The position numbers were made by a program, and so were the translations under genes. From Paracamarosporium sp. OC-R06-R3 (Eukaryota > Ascomycota > Dothideomycetes > Pleosporales > Didymosphaeriaceae): a stretch of 64,000 nucleotides of DNA. The stretch covers positions 1 to 64,000 of the forward strand of contig JACVRA010000179.1 of NCBI GenBank assembly GCA_019828545.1, read 5' to 3'. Below are positions 35,641 through 47,544 of this stretch, piece by piece. The notes under the pieces are model-generated. The model had not been told where the DNA came from. It was given only the letters and a program-made list of their open reading frames with translations, and searched no databases. Numbering within the stretch: position 1 is the first letter of the stretch; each line of letters opens with the position of its first letter.

Positions 35641-36966
35641 ATGGCCCGCATCAAGAGGAAGCAGACTATGCTCGGGGAAAACCACCAGAACGGCTTCAAA
35701 CGACCCAAGGCCAATTCTCCCTCCCCCCAACAGGCCGAGCCCAAACGTCGCGCTAATTTTCTCGATCTCCCGTCTGAGATTAGAAATTTCATCTATGAAC
35801 TCTGCGTTGTTGTCCCTGAGATAGAAATAGTATCCAGGGCCGAGCATGCAGCCCCGCCATTCGGAGATCCTAATGCCATCGGTCCCCCCGAGTTAAACCC
35901 TAACGGAGTCTCGTTTACGGACTATTGGGGGACTCTCGAGGATGATGAGATACCCGCACAGCGTCGAAGCTCCTGGGTCATCGAGCCAATGGAGATCTAC
36001 CGAAAGTTTATCGTCAATCCGTGTTCTAACTGGGACGTTGGTGCTATGAAGACGAAGAGGTTTCCTGTACCTGGCGGCTTTCATCCTTTCGAAGTAAGCT
36101 ATGTCAAGAGCACCCGAACGAGTTATTTGAACGTGAATTTATTCCTCGCAAGCAAGCAAGTCTGCCAGGAGGCTTCAACCTTGTTTTTCGAGCGAAACCA
36201 CTTCGTCTTCAAAACTCGCTGGGAGGACCTAAATTATGCACCTCTGGCATTCTTATGGGACCATCCTTGCACGTACATGTGGATACGGTCACTTCACATA
36301 CACATGCATGACCCACCGAACTTTGTCCATCAGGGACGTATACCCAAGGTAGAAAACGCAACTCCCTCGAACGGAATGTGGAAAGATCTCATTGTTCAGA
36401 TTCGGAAGCTGAAACTGCGACACTTCGGCCTCACCGTCTCAGTCGACCCTACTGACCGCTTCTGGCGCGCCAACCCTAACTTCGGATTCTCTGCAGTTGT
36501 AAACTGCCAATGGTTCCACGAATTGCGCCACATCGAAGGCCTCCAGTCAATGCGACTGATGTTCGACGTTAACTTCCAGTATACCAACCCCAACGTGCTC
36601 TCTGTTACAGATGATGCGCCGTCGGATATACCTGCTCTTATGACCTGGATCCAACAATTGAAAGAGGATTGGCTCGGAGAGGAAGAAAACTACGAGAATG
36701 CGTTGGTCGCTCTATGCAATTCCAAGAGCGGCCAGGGGGCCACAGGCCAGAGGTTGGAATTCCTCTCTTGGAAGCCGGATGTCTCGATGAATCAATTGCC
36801 ACCGCTCCTTTGCGAGGATTCCGATGACTGGTTTGTACGCGAGGATCTTACGAGGCAGTATAAAGAAGGGCAATACTCTTTTCGAGGGCTTGGGCGTCTG
36901 CTGGGACTAAACATCCTGGAGGTCCTGGAACTTATCGTTGGTTACAAGGTGGTTGCCTTGATGTAA
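35641..36966 (+). CDS. 2EXR-like fungal protein
   Basis: Single exon, 441 aa. After a basic start (MARIKRKQTML) the segment FLDLPSEIRNFIYELC opens an F-box/2EXR-like domain common in large expanded families of Pezizomycotina. ASKQVCQEASTLFFERNHF further on matches the second conserved block of such proteins (residues about 170-190). The remainder is a mixed alpha/beta region without known motifs. The function is unknown; F-box similarity suggests protein-protein interaction, but no Skp1-binding role is shown. A similar protein lies at 52932-53987 in this window. Confidence 0.7.
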   Translation: MARIKRKQTMLGENHQNGFKRPKANSPSPQQAEPKRRANFLDLPSEIRNFIYELCVVVPEIEIVSRAEHAAPPFGDPNAIGPPELNPNGVSFTDYWGTLEDDEIPAQRRSSWVIEPMEIYRKFIVNPCSNWDVGAMKTKRFPVPGGFHPFEVSYVKSTRTSYLNVNLFLASKQVCQEASTLFFERNHFVFKTRWEDLNYAPLAFLWDHPCTYMWIRSLHIHMHDPPNFVHQGRIPKVENATPSNGMWKDLIVQIRKLKLRHFGLTVSVDPTDRFWRANPNFGFSAVVNCQWFHELRHIEGLQSMRLMFDVNFQYTNPNVLSVTDDAPSDIPALMTWIQQLKEDWLGEEENYENALVALCNSKSGQGATGQRLEFLSWKPDVSMNQLPPLLCEDSDDWFVREDLTRQYKEGQYSFRGLGRLLGLNILEVLELIVGYKVVALM

Positions 36967-37431
36967 GAGTATGGAACGACATACTGCTTAGGAATCACAC
37001 TCTCAATATCCAGGTATTTGTTTGATCGACGTGTGCTTTACCTTGCAGTGCTTAATACAGGAAAGCATGCTCGGATAAATTCACGTAGAAGTTCTGGAGG
37101 CTTTATCGCAGGCCAACATGCAGTGCAAGGGGCTGCAGTGGCTTTTTTTTTCTTAACCACGTATCTGCTTGTTCATACAGCCCCTTCTGGGCAGGATGTT
37201 TCTCTTGGTTGATTTCGTCGGTACTGCATACCCGGGTACGGTTGGGTCTTTATTCAGCGTGGTCAAGTTGATTAATCTCTGGTACTGGCATTGATATCAA
37301 TTGCACAAAGAATGGAAAACAACGTTGACAATCCTTCGGCGCATTGTGACACGTTGCTGTGACACGTTGGTGCCTAGTGGCGATACCAAAAGTGGTTAGC
37401 GCATTTTGCAGTTTGAAACGGATGACCCTAC
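36967..37431. other. Intergenic region
   Basis: About 460 bp holding the 3' end of the 2EXR-like gene and the promoter of the F-box-like gene. Nothing else is visible. Confidence 0.5.
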
Positions 37432-39211
37432 ATGATGCCCCTCAATCATGCCAGCCCAGGTCATCTCCTTGACTTCATCCCATCGCGCATTCCACGGTCA
37501 CTAACGTGCTCAATGGAACCATCTTTGTTGAGTGATCATGCGAAGCTTGATCTGCTTCCTATCGAGATACTTCATCGTGTTGCCTCTTTTTTGCCATGTA
37601 GCTCAATCCTGAATCTTTGTTTTTCGAATCGACGCCTGTACACAAAGTGCTATGATAGTATCGTGTTTAAGCAAACGTGTATCAAAGCCATTCATGAGAC
37701 CAGATATACTCATCTACCGGGGCTAGATACATGTGATTGTGAAGACTGTGTTTGGCGAAAGATTGACTTATGGGATCAAGAGTCCTGGGGTTCTGAAACA
37801 ACAACGGATATCGACACCGAAGATGAATGGTATCCGGAATTGGAAGAGGATCTGGAAGAAGAGGATAGTTGGGACCATGATGATTGGGGTCCTGATCGGG
37901 TTCAAGATCTGGTTCAACTGAGAGCCGTGCCACATAAAGAGTGGCTAATGCGGTGGCCGGGATCCGATGTGTTTCGTAATATACCACCATCCGATGGTGC
38001 TCGTATTGCATACGCAGTAGAGAAAGCGCAGGCGTACTTCAACGTGAGCTTTGATCATCAATCCCAGGACCTGTCACAACAATGGAGAGAGGGCCATTGG
38101 ATTGAATGTAAGTACGGCCGAAGCACAATTCAACCATTTTGATTCAATTCATGAAGTTGAAACCTTCCTGCTAGGTTGTAGGGTCAGGCTGTATTTTATA
38201 TCCGCATGGTTTGAAACAGACTGACCGTTCCAAATCTTAGGGCTTCCACAGCTTATGGCGCTAGGGCATATTTCGGCCCTCGATTTGAAGCCATGGAGAT
38301 TTCAACGCTTGCTATTTGAGCCTTTACTTGACCAGGACGATGGCGAAAGTCGCCCGGAGCGAAACCTGTCATCTACAGAATACATTACTGTCGGATTCTG
38401 TATGCTCACGTTGTTGTTGATACGAATGGAGGCATCACCTAGACTAGAATCAGATTCGGCAAATTACTCGGATAACTTGCTTATGCAATTTTCTTCGCCT
38501 GGACCGGATCTTGCGTACGGCTGGTGGCGGATGGATAGACTGCTTATGGATACTGACAATATCCGAGACTTTGATCTTGGCGACCGATATTCTATAGCTT
38601 ACCGCTTCATTATGCTTCTCTGGATGGAACACCGATCAGAGCGCACTCATTTTCCGTCGGTACATCGCCTTCCTATGGCTATCTTCCTAGACTCACCAAT
38701 ACCTTTCCGAATACCTGCGACAGTTTTTGCCAGATCTCACTTGAACAGCTCGCAGCTTGTTGCTTATATTTCTGGCGAATGGTATGGATGGTGTTGGTTT
38801 CCAGACGGCACCGGAGATCTAGAGGTGTCACCTCCTCTCAAAGACATTCATTTCACGGTTAGGACTCCGCACCCGCCATTTGCAGCGGACATCGTGGCGT
38901 TGATTTCCAGTTCTTCTGGAAAAGATGCATGGGGCTCATTCACATTTGAGGGCACTGTATCGGTAGGCGGCGAAGTTTGGCTGAGAAGAGTATACGCTGA
39001 ACACCTGCGTGGCAATGGAAATACGTTCACAGCAGCAACTTGGAGATACAGAGGAACTATCACGCCTTTTGGGATTTTGGGAGCTTTTGAAGCGGATAGG
39101 GGCATTCATCCTCCCAGTGGCCAGTTGATGCGAAACCGTGAAGGCTTTTTCTGGCTCTGGAAGACAGATTGGTGCCATGACTGGGACTATGAATGGCCAT
39201 TAGATACGTAG
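37432..39211 (+). CDS. F-box-like protein
   Basis: Two exons, 37432-38107 and 38241-39211 (133-nt intron), 548 aa if started at the first ATG. A downstream ATG at 37513 (MEPSLL) places the F-box-like segment LDLLPIEILHRVASFLP closer to the N-terminus and may be the true start. This segment and the following LNLCFSNRRLY match the F-box helix pattern (LP-E-L--I-SFL, then L---C---R). An acidic, W-rich stretch precedes the splice site, which restores HWIEWLPQLM in phase. The C-terminal half has beta-rich blocks (VAYISGEWYGWCWFPDG, WRYRGTITPFGILGAF). The role is probably substrate recognition in ubiquitin ligation, but this is inference from the motif. Confidence 0.75.
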
Positions 39212-40007
39212 CTATAGGTAGCCACAGATGCCTTTTTCCAAGGATCTATCTGCTCAATGAGCTCCCACATGGGTGGAGAGTGATACCGTACACATAAGAC
39301 TGAATGAAAAATCCTCAATGCAGATGATCAATGACTCTGGCCCAATAACAAGCTGACGGCGACGTCCGATCGAACATCGAATGCGCCCAAGCTATCCGGA
39401 ATAGATCTATTAGAGTTCTTTTCGCATTACAGGTTTCCATAGTGTGTTTATGTCATCCTTGATTATGCATATCCTACTTTGGCTGGTGTGGCACACTACC
39501 TATCTCTAACTCTTGTCGTTTCGAAACGTAGCGCCACCATTTTGTGGCGCAACACCACACTGGAAAGATGGGTGCCGGTTTCAGCTGCGGAGCCTCACCT
39601 GCAACAGCCCAGGACTCAACTTTCCAGAAATATGCATTACCCTGGTCTAGAACCAGTACTGTAGGCAACGTTTCCACAAAATTTGGCGGCGATTCACTAG
39701 ACAAACCAATCGGACCCTAAGCCACCCGAGAAAGCTTAAGGGCGATAAGCATGTCACTACAACACTCCGACAGTCTTGGTACAAGGTCTTCCAAATACAT
39801 TGGTTCGCAAAGCTTCCTTAATTCAATCTACCGTAGCATATAAAGTCTCGCAGAACAAGTGTGTTTTCCTATTTCTTCAAGGAGGCATACTGCCTTCCGT
39901 ACAGAGTGCATAATAAGTGCTTTGAGAGCACTTCAATAACATCTGTCTTTTCTACAATTTTATACCGCGTTGCTTTTTCTTTTACAATTTAATATCTAAT
40001 AATCATC
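39212..40007. other. Intergenic region
   Basis: About 800 bp with no supportable gene. T-rich just before the ATG at 40008, as expected for a fungal 5' leader. Confidence 0.5.
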
Positions 40008-41036
40008 ATGAACGCCTCCGCAACAATACGCAGCGCGTACGTTCGCGCATCCGTGATGAATATGCGACCACCTGGCATGCAGCCTACCCGCACCCTTCAG
40101 CGCCGACCCATCAATTCTGAGAAGCTGCGTGAATTTAAGAAGGTGGATCATCTACGACATCGCGAGGAATGCGAGAAAGAGCGCGCTACTGTTTTGACGG
40201 AAAATCCCGGATTCGATCGCGATGCAAATGATAGCCAATCGTTCATGGACTTCGACGATGAGCAAACTGCAAGCGCTCGGGTACGCAAGATGATCACCAG
40301 GTTTCCATGCCGAGATCCTATCTATCTAGTTGCTATTGGTTTTGTCCTTGGAAGCCTCGATCTCGTCATCAACGCCTTCTTCGACCTACTCCCTCGCACT
40401 GCACCGGAAACTGAATTTGCAACAGAAGAGACCATTGCTGTCCCTGCTACAGTGCTGATCGGTTCGATACTTTTCTTCGCAGCTGGAATCTTTGACATTT
40501 TCGGTGCTCTCAATGCTGACCGCGGGACGCTCGAAACTTCCAAGGAAGATCTCGGTGCGGTGACCTATAAGCCTGCAATGCTCGGCTCACCAGAATTCAA
40601 ATGGATACCATCTAAAACGAAAGTCATTGAATTATCTACGAAAAGTCTCGCATTTCAAGCAGGACTTCTGGTTCTTTTCGGCGGGGTGATCTTTATGTTC
40701 GCCGGTATTGTTGATTTTCCAGGCGTCGTCCCCGAAGAATCGCCTCTGTTCGCTTCTATCGTCTTCGGTCCCCAAGTCATTCATGGTTTCTTGTTTCTCG
40801 TCGCGAATATGATGCTTGCTTTGAGCGAACAAGAAAAGTGGTATGTTCCTAAGGTACGAGACCCAGATTGGCAGGGAGCGTTCCTGAACGCTACGGGTGG
40901 CTTTTGGTTTATGATGGTGGGGTTCTTTTTCTTTCAAAAGGATGAATTAGCCGCAGCTGCTTCTGCTATGGCTGGGAGCTGGGCATTTTTAATCGGGAGT
41001 GTGGTGAGGTTGTATGTGGTAATGGAATTTTGTTGA
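40008..41036 (+). CDS. Multi-pass membrane protein, unknown family
   Basis: Single exon, 342 aa. The N-terminal 100 residues are polar and charged (KKVDHLRHREECEKERA) and presumably cytosolic. From residue about 105 there are about six hydrophobic helices, for example DPIYLVAIGFVLGSLDLVIN, TVLIGSILFFAAGIFDIFGAL, AGLLVLFGGVIFMFAGIVDF and FGPQVIHGFLFLVANMMLAL. The pattern resembles unannotated fungal integral membrane proteins (YidC-unlike, with no transporter motif). I recognise no catalytic residues. Confidence 0.65.
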   Translation: MNASATIRSAYVRASVMNMRPPGMQPTRTLQRRPINSEKLREFKKVDHLRHREECEKERATVLTENPGFDRDANDSQSFMDFDDEQTASARVRKMITRFPCRDPIYLVAIGFVLGSLDLVINAFFDLLPRTAPETEFATEETIAVPATVLIGSILFFAAGIFDIFGALNADRGTLETSKEDLGAVTYKPAMLGSPEFKWIPSKTKVIELSTKSLAFQAGLLVLFGGVIFMFAGIVDFPGVVPEESPLFASIVFGPQVIHGFLFLVANMMLALSEQEKWYVPKVRDPDWQGAFLNATGGFWFMMVGFFFFQKDELAAAASAMAGSWAFLIGSVVRLYVVMEFC

Positions 41037-41509
41037 AAGCCTTCAATGCTCGGGACCATGACCCTGGAAAGACTGTAATGTAACATGAGTGTACGGATCA
41101 GCGAGTCGGGCATAGATTATTATACTACGCTTGTCCTGCAATTTCTAAATATGAAGAGCCATTTTATACATAGAATAATTCTGAAGCTGTTGCAACAGCT
41201 TTCAGGCCATGCCTTGGGAGGGTTTGGGTGGGCTGGTCCCGGTCGGTTCGGTTCGAGAGCCGGTAAAGGAGTGAGTGGAAGATGGTGAACTGGTTTTTTG
41301 TGTATAACGTGGCTCTGGAGAGCTGTATACTTTGCGACTTGAGTTGATTTATGATCGAGCAAAGTGGTTTTTTTCTTACGGTCTTGAAGAGGAGTGAGTA
41401 CTGAGCTTAATTGACGGTGTTGCTGGTGCATTCTGGATGCACATTTAGTCGTTCGAGCTGCCAAATGAAATACAGATCATTATATCATCTGAACATTCTA
41501 TCAGATAGG
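41037..41509. other. Convergent intergenic region
   Basis: 3' flanks of two convergent genes, no gene visible. Confidence 0.5.
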
Positions 41510-43136
41510 TTATTTCATCGCCGGGGTAAGCGACACAAGGCACCCGTGCGCGCTCTTTGCTGTTAGAGCTACCTGTGCCTGATAGGGTTTCTCTTCTTCG
41601 CTCTTAATGCCACTGTACTGTTGCAGTATCCGTGCTATTATGTAAGAGGCTTCCATAGTTGCCTTTTGCTGTGCCAAGCACTGCCGAGGGCCAGCTCCAA
41701 AGGGCATGAATGTGAACGGCGGAGGGGAGTAGTTGTTCTCCCAGCGGGAGGGGCGGAATTCATCGGCATCAGAACCCCAAATTTTCGGATCACGGTGCAG
41801 CGTGGCGAAGCAAGTGTCGAACAAGGTACCGGCTGGCACAAACACTGGAGCAGAGCCATCAGAGCCTCCTCCAGCAGGTAGAGTAGTATCTTTCAAAGCA
41901 ACGCGATTATTTTGTGGAAAGACAGGGTATAAACGTAAAGCTGATCGCCAGGTTAGTAACCGCCTTGGGTAATCAAATCTATAAGTGGCAGGCCTACTTT
42001 CAGTGATGACATTCTGCAGAGATGTGATCCGCGGCAGCTGGTCAAAATCCAGTGGTTTGTCGCCCAATGCCAGGATTTCAGTTCGCACCTGGGTAAGCAC
42101 TGAGGGGTCTCGCGCCAAATTCCGAACGACGTGGCTGATTAGAGAAGCAGTTGTTTCGGTTGCTGCCATCATGGCTTGAATGATCTGGTTTCGCAGAACG
42201 ATCCTGTTACCTGTCTTTTGAGCCATGTTCAAAAGCAGAGTGCGTTGCTTAGTTTTGCCTTCTCCGTTTCCGGTGGAGTTAAAGTTTCTACGATATTCAA
42301 TGGCTCTGTCGACATACACATCCGCAAATTTATGAACTTTGTCACACGCCTTGATCCAGGCACCCTTGGGCATCAAGAAGCCTAGAGGTCCTAATGCGAT
42401 GCGCATTCCGCAGCCATTGAAGCCAGCCTGGAATGCATCCAAAAAACCTTCCGCATGGGATGGAGAAGTACCTGAAAGCATTCCAATGGACTCTCCGAAT
42501 AGAAAGAGCGTGTTCATATCAAGATACTAGAACGTATATGTAAGCATGGAGAGCGTTAGTGCGGTCAGCAAGACATACTAGCTTTAGTATGTAGGGCTGC
42601 AAATCGAATTTAGAGCCGTCCTTTGGGAGCTGACTTAGCATGATGCGCAGGTGCTCTTCAAGGGGACCGAAGTCAGAAATATTGGACCGGTGGAAACCGG
42701 GTTTCAGCAGGTCGTGGGAGGCCTTCCACTCAGAGCCATCGGTCGTAATGAATCCCACACCGCAGAACGGACTCATATTGTGTAGTCGCAGAGGCTGAAT
42801 GCCCCAGTCAGCAGTATTTCTGGAAAATATCGCCCTCAGGTTGTCTGGATGGACAGAGTATATAGCACGTGAACCGAAGTTTAGGGCTTCGAACGTGTGA
42901 CCGTACGTGTCGTATCGCCGCTGGTGCTCCGCCAGGAATTGGTTTTTGGTCATGGCATCTCCGGTTCTCAAGAATATGTCCAGACCAAATATGGGGTCTT
43001 TGTGTTTGTAGCGCGTTGGGGGCTGGCATCCATGCTGTCGGACCTTGTTTCGCAGCGTGTAGGTTAGGTAGAAACGGTAAGCAGCAAACGCGACGATAGA
43101 AGACGCTAACAGTGACAGCATTGACATAAAAGCCAT
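41510..43136 (-). CDS. Cytochrome P450, CYP52-like
   Basis: Minus-strand exons: 43136-42579, 42526-41998 and 41940-41510, all in phase, 505 aa. The N-terminal membrane anchor is LLASSIVAFAAYRFYL. The I-helix motif reads MMAATETTASL. Splicing out the 57-nt second intron creates ETLRLYP, the ExxR motif. The heme-binding loop is FGAGPRQCLAQQKA with the cysteine ligand, followed by EASYIIARILQ. These features match the CYP52 clan, whose members hydroxylate n-alkanes and fatty acids at the ER; the substrate here is not shown. The glycine usually two positions after the heme cysteine (CLG) is alanine (CLA). The gene is divergent from the short-chain dehydrogenase at 44300, a possible functional partner. 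Confidence 0.9.
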
Positions 43137-44299
43137 GGTGGCTGTGGTGGTAAGAATGGTATCCTGTGGGCTTGTGGGGAAATGTATGTGCGGCACGGTC
43201 TAACAAAGTGGGTATGATATGATTTGATTGGTAGACATTCTGCCTTATGTAAGAACACGCCACTAAGACCATACGTGCAGAGCTACTATACTATGTAACC
43301 TATAAATATGCAGGATGCTACATAGCTAAGATAACGGCAAGACCGCCAGATTGATCGGGATGACTAGGATATGGGATTCGGGGGAGAGGCTCCCGCTAGG
43401 TAGCCACCGTGGGAGTTTTACCGAGGGCTCTTTTTGCTCGCAGATGCACCACCCAGGTTTCGCCCCTATGTGAGACCAAGAACTAGGGCATTATTGAGAT
43501 GGCCTAGCTGTAGAATTGCTTGTTGAAAAGAAAGTCAAGATAACAGGTCCACTAGTTCCATCTTAGTCATAAACCCAACCTTATTTGGTGAGCAAGTTCA
43601 ACATTGTTTAGGAGAGAGAACTCACGACGAGAAACCTATAGCTAATGGAATAGTCTGCAGAATGTCACATGTATGCGTTGCATACATTCCAGCAGTGACA
43701 GCCATATAACGTAAGCATTGATCTTGGTATGTGATAAAAGACAATTGCCAATTGCCACATAATGTAATACCCAATAGTACCAACTGACTCGCTATTTAGC
43801 TATCACTGAATTCATCAGGTTATGAGCTTGGGATAATCGAGTGCGCAGGATTTAAACTGCGTAACAGAGGTCGGGGGTCTGACGAATCATGGCCATTATG
43901 ACCCATACAGCTCACTGCCAGCTCAATATTGCTTACTTACATGCTCCAATATGGCAAGGGCAGGCCAAACCAAACTGTCGTGCACCAGGGCCAGTTACAG
44001 ATCTCACACGAGTAGCCACTAATATCTGCACGATAAATTAAGTCCTGTGCGCTCTCACCGAGTTCGGCAAATCGTACCAAGGGGCGTCATCCAATCCTAC
44101 ACTAGCTTCGGGGGCACGGCAAGTGATTCGGTCACGTGATGATCCGAATCTTATTGATTGGTGAATTTGCGTTGCGCCAAAAACGTAACACTCGAGCCTG
44201 CTTCGTACACTGAACCAGTCTGTCTCCAATATTTACCCTGCGTTTTGTGGGCTTGCGTTTCGGTCTGTTTTCTAAGCAACTTCTATTGACTTCACTACG
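43137..44299. other. Bidirectional region between P450 and dehydrogenase
   Basis: 1.16 kb between two divergently transcribed oxidoreductase genes. No coding sequence is supported. It probably contains both promoters. Confidence 0.5.
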
Positions 44300-45270
44300 A
44301 TGCCTTCGGAGAGCGTCCTCATCACTGGCTGCAGCGATGGGGGAATTGGGTCTGCCTTGGCGCTCACTTTCCAGAAGCGAGGTTTCCGAGTTTTTGCGAC
44401 TGCTCGTGATATCGCCAAAATGTCGAAACTCAAATGCCTCGGGAATGTCACTTTGTTGACCCTTGACATCACTAACTTCGAACAAATAAAAGAGGCGGTC
44501 AATGTTGTGGCAAGAGAAACAGGCGGGGCCCTTGACTATCTTATCAACAATGCTGCACACAACCACTTCAAGCCAATTCTCGATGAAAATATCGAGGAGA
44601 CTAAAGATCTTTTCAACACCAACGTTTGGGGCCCACTAGCAGTTACCCAGGCATTTTCACCGTTGATCATCCAAGCCAGGGGCAGCTTTGTGTTCATCAC
44701 ATCGATAGCGGGATACAGCAATACTCCCTGGATGGGTAAGTCATCATAAACACTTGATAGAAAGGTTACATGCAAATGGTTACGTACCATAGATATATAT
44801 GCTAAAGAGGCCAAGGAACTTATTCAGCTTCGAAGAGATCAATCGAAATTATTGCAGACACTCTACGCCATGAGGTACAGCCTTTCAGTGTGAGTGTCAA
44901 GATGATAGTAACTGGGGCGGTAATCTCCAAAGGCCAAACGTACTTCAACGATTTTGCGCTACCAGAGAACTCTCTGTATAAGCGTATCGAAGGGACCATT
45001 GCAGCTCGGGCTCGTGGAGAAGATGGAATTACCAGAATGCCCACAGCAGATTATGCAACAGCTGTGGTAGATGAAATTACGAAACGGACAAGTGGAAAGT
45101 TCTGGTATGGGGATTATGCAGAGGATGTCAAATATGTGTGGACACCCCAGGTACCCCAGGAAATGCTGGTAAGTCTACATGATCTGATGATGAAGAACCA
45201 CCAACACTGTTGTTAACCTATATAGGATGCCGGTGCTATTCAAGGAACCGGTGTAGATTCCTTGAAGTGA
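44300..45270 (+). CDS. Short-chain dehydrogenase/reductase (AYR1-like)
   Basis: Three exons: 44300-44735, 44816-45168 and 45226-45270, all phase-consistent, 277 aa. The cofactor loop reads ITGCSDGGIGSALAL, the arginine in ATARD suggests NADP(H), NNAA is in INNAAHN, the catalytic serine is in FITSIAGYS, and splicing yields MGTYSASKRS with the YxxxK pair. The sequence is closest in style to the 1-acyl-dihydroxyacetone phosphate reductase (AYR1) group, which reduces ketones in lipid metabolism; the actual substrate is unknown. The first acceptor at 44815 is needed to restore the Tyr-x3-Lys motif; using the earlier AG would put a different frame in place. The gene lies opposite a CYP52-like P450. 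Confidence 0.88.
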
Positions 45271-46168
45271 GCGGTTAGAGAAGTGTGAAAGGGCTAGATT
45301 CGTGTCGTTTGTAGGGATGAGATGAAATCAGGTAGCAGAGTGGATAGTGTATGTGATGTGCCAAGCAGCATTTATAGATCCAAGGGTCCCTTGTCTGCGT
45401 TTTCAGAATCTAGTGATCCATTGCTAAATTACAAATCGATGCCAGAATATATCCCAGTAACCATAACAACTGAGATATCAAACTAGAAAAGAATGCATAC
45501 CAGTTTCCTAATGAGAAGTCTTCAAAGCAAATGTCAGTCACAGGTTATCGAGGCAATTACTATTCACTCTCAACAGCTTAGTAAAGGTATAGCATTCAGT
45601 GCGCAGCTCTGCTGTGTTACCGACTCACTAGGGTCCCACGCTGGGCCAACACCAACTCGATCAATTACTATTCGCTCAAGTGCGTTTTGTGTTACAAGTT
45701 TTCAGTATCTTTAGAAGCTTGAAAATTCATGTCCCGTCTTGCTTTTTGGAAAATCAAAGGCTTCGAAGTATAGCAGGGATGAGATTGGTCCGTAGATGAG
45801 CATCGTTGTTTGTCTTCCCTCACATGCTGTCGTCAAAACAACAACTTAGGCATCCCTTCCGACACGGAATTAAAGAGCGCGATACTTACTCTTACCCTTG
45901 CAGACATTGTCCTTGCTCTATGTCAAGATATCGATCTCGGTGCGATGATCACCCGATTGCCTAAAATGATCGCACGGGTCATTTACAGCCCTGTCAGTGA
46001 ATACGGAAAGACTACCTTGCGCGCGCGCGAACTCGGGTAATCGATCCCCGCACCCCAGATTCCCCACAACTACGCCTGTGCTTGAGGTTAGAAATAAATT
46101 GGAGGAAGACCCTTCGCACTACAGGTCGAATAAAGTGACAAACATTACTGCATATCTTACAGCTTGCG
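45271..46168. other. Intergenic region
   Basis: About 900 bp without supportable genes. The end of it is the promoter of the GH28 gene. Confidence 0.5.
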
Positions 46169-47544
46169 ATGCGGTTCAGTACATTCCTACCATTATCGAT
46201 TTTCACAGCTACTGGTACTGCGGCACCAGGAGACAGAAATAAAATATGCACAGTTACTACAAGCGGTACGAATGGAACAGATGATGCGCCTGCGATACGG
46301 TCTGCCTTTTCGAAATGTAATCGTGGTGGAAAAGTAATCTTCAACGCGACTACCTACTACGTAAACTCTGTCTTGAATATTACCGGCCTTGATGATATCG
46401 AGGTAGATATTGAAGGGAAGCTTTTAGTACGACAAGTCCTTAACGGAAGAAGGACCTCATTAACCATTTTTACAGTGGAGTACAGATATCCCGTATTGGC
46501 TTAATCATTCGTTGCCAGTAGGTTATCAGAATCAATCTACTGCATTTGTTCTATCTGGCAACAATATACGCATCAATGGCCACGGTGTTGGAGCATTTGA
46601 TGGCAACGGCGACTACTGGTATCAGTGGATTAAGAAACAACCAAATACGTCCAACTACCCAGGCCGACCTCACCAAATTACTTTCAACGGTGTGACCAAC
46701 TCAGTCATTAAAGGATTGAGTTTCTTCCGAAGTCAGATGTGGACGATGTCCATCATCAATTCGCACAACACTGTTCTAGAAAATATCTTGGTCAACAACA
46801 CAGGAAATGTGGTTTCGAGCTGTAAGTTACTTCTTTCTTTCCAGTGCATACGTGCTAATAAATATTGAAGCAAACACTGATGGCGCAAACACCATGTTTT
46901 CGTCCAACATAACAATGAGAAACTGGACCGTTTATAATGGCGACGACAGCATTGCTATCAAAGCCAACAGTACAAATATCTCCATTTCAAACAGCAAGTT
47001 CTACAACGGTCTAGGCATCGCGATCGGCTCCATCGGTCAATATTTCGGTCACTTTGAAACTATCGAGAACCTCCGTGTAGAAAATATCCAATATTTCAAC
47101 ACGCTGCATGCGTTTTATATGAAGACATGGACGGCCGATCAAAACGGGTACCCACCGAACGGTGGTGGTGGTGGCCTTGGATTCGCAGAGGATATGCGCT
47201 TAAAAAACCTAACGGTGACAGGTCTGAGAGGCGCTGCATTCTCCATCAGTCAATGCACACGTTTTAGTGGCGCACCTGGAGTTGGTAATTGCACCAATTC
47301 TCAGTTCCAGATCAGAGATGTTGAGATTGACGGTATGGTGGGCACGAGCAAGTCGAGCAGGGTTACGAGCTTGCAATGCAGTGCCGAAAAGCCGTGTACA
47401 GACATTAGTCTAGAGAATATCGACCTGAAGTTATCAAATGGATCCACAGCCGGAGACTATTTATGTGGGAATGTGGTCGACGCGAGGGGCTGGCAATGTA
47501 CTGGCAAGGTGTGTGAAGGAGGAAGTGCAACAGGTGAGTGTTAA
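46169..47544 (+). CDS. Secreted GH28 glycoside hydrolase (pectinase-type)
   Basis: Three exons, 46169-46426, 46476-46821 and 46871-47544, giving 425 aa. There is a signal peptide (STFLPLSIFTATGTAA). Splicing creates LLWSTDIPYWLNHSLPVG, typical of fungal exo-acting GH28 proteins. The right-handed beta-helix motifs follow: NTDGAN, then GDDSIAIK. The usual GHG motif reads GLGIAIGSIGQY, so its histidine is replaced by leucine, and the RIK site reads YMKTW. This variant is seen in exo-type or rhamnogalacturonan-acting subgroups rather than classic endopolygalacturonase (family knowledge, assignment inferred). A gtgagt donor lies just before the stop (47535), so a further short exon ending near 47650 is possible. 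GH78 rhamnosidase nearby supports a pectin side-chain role. Confidence 0.85.
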
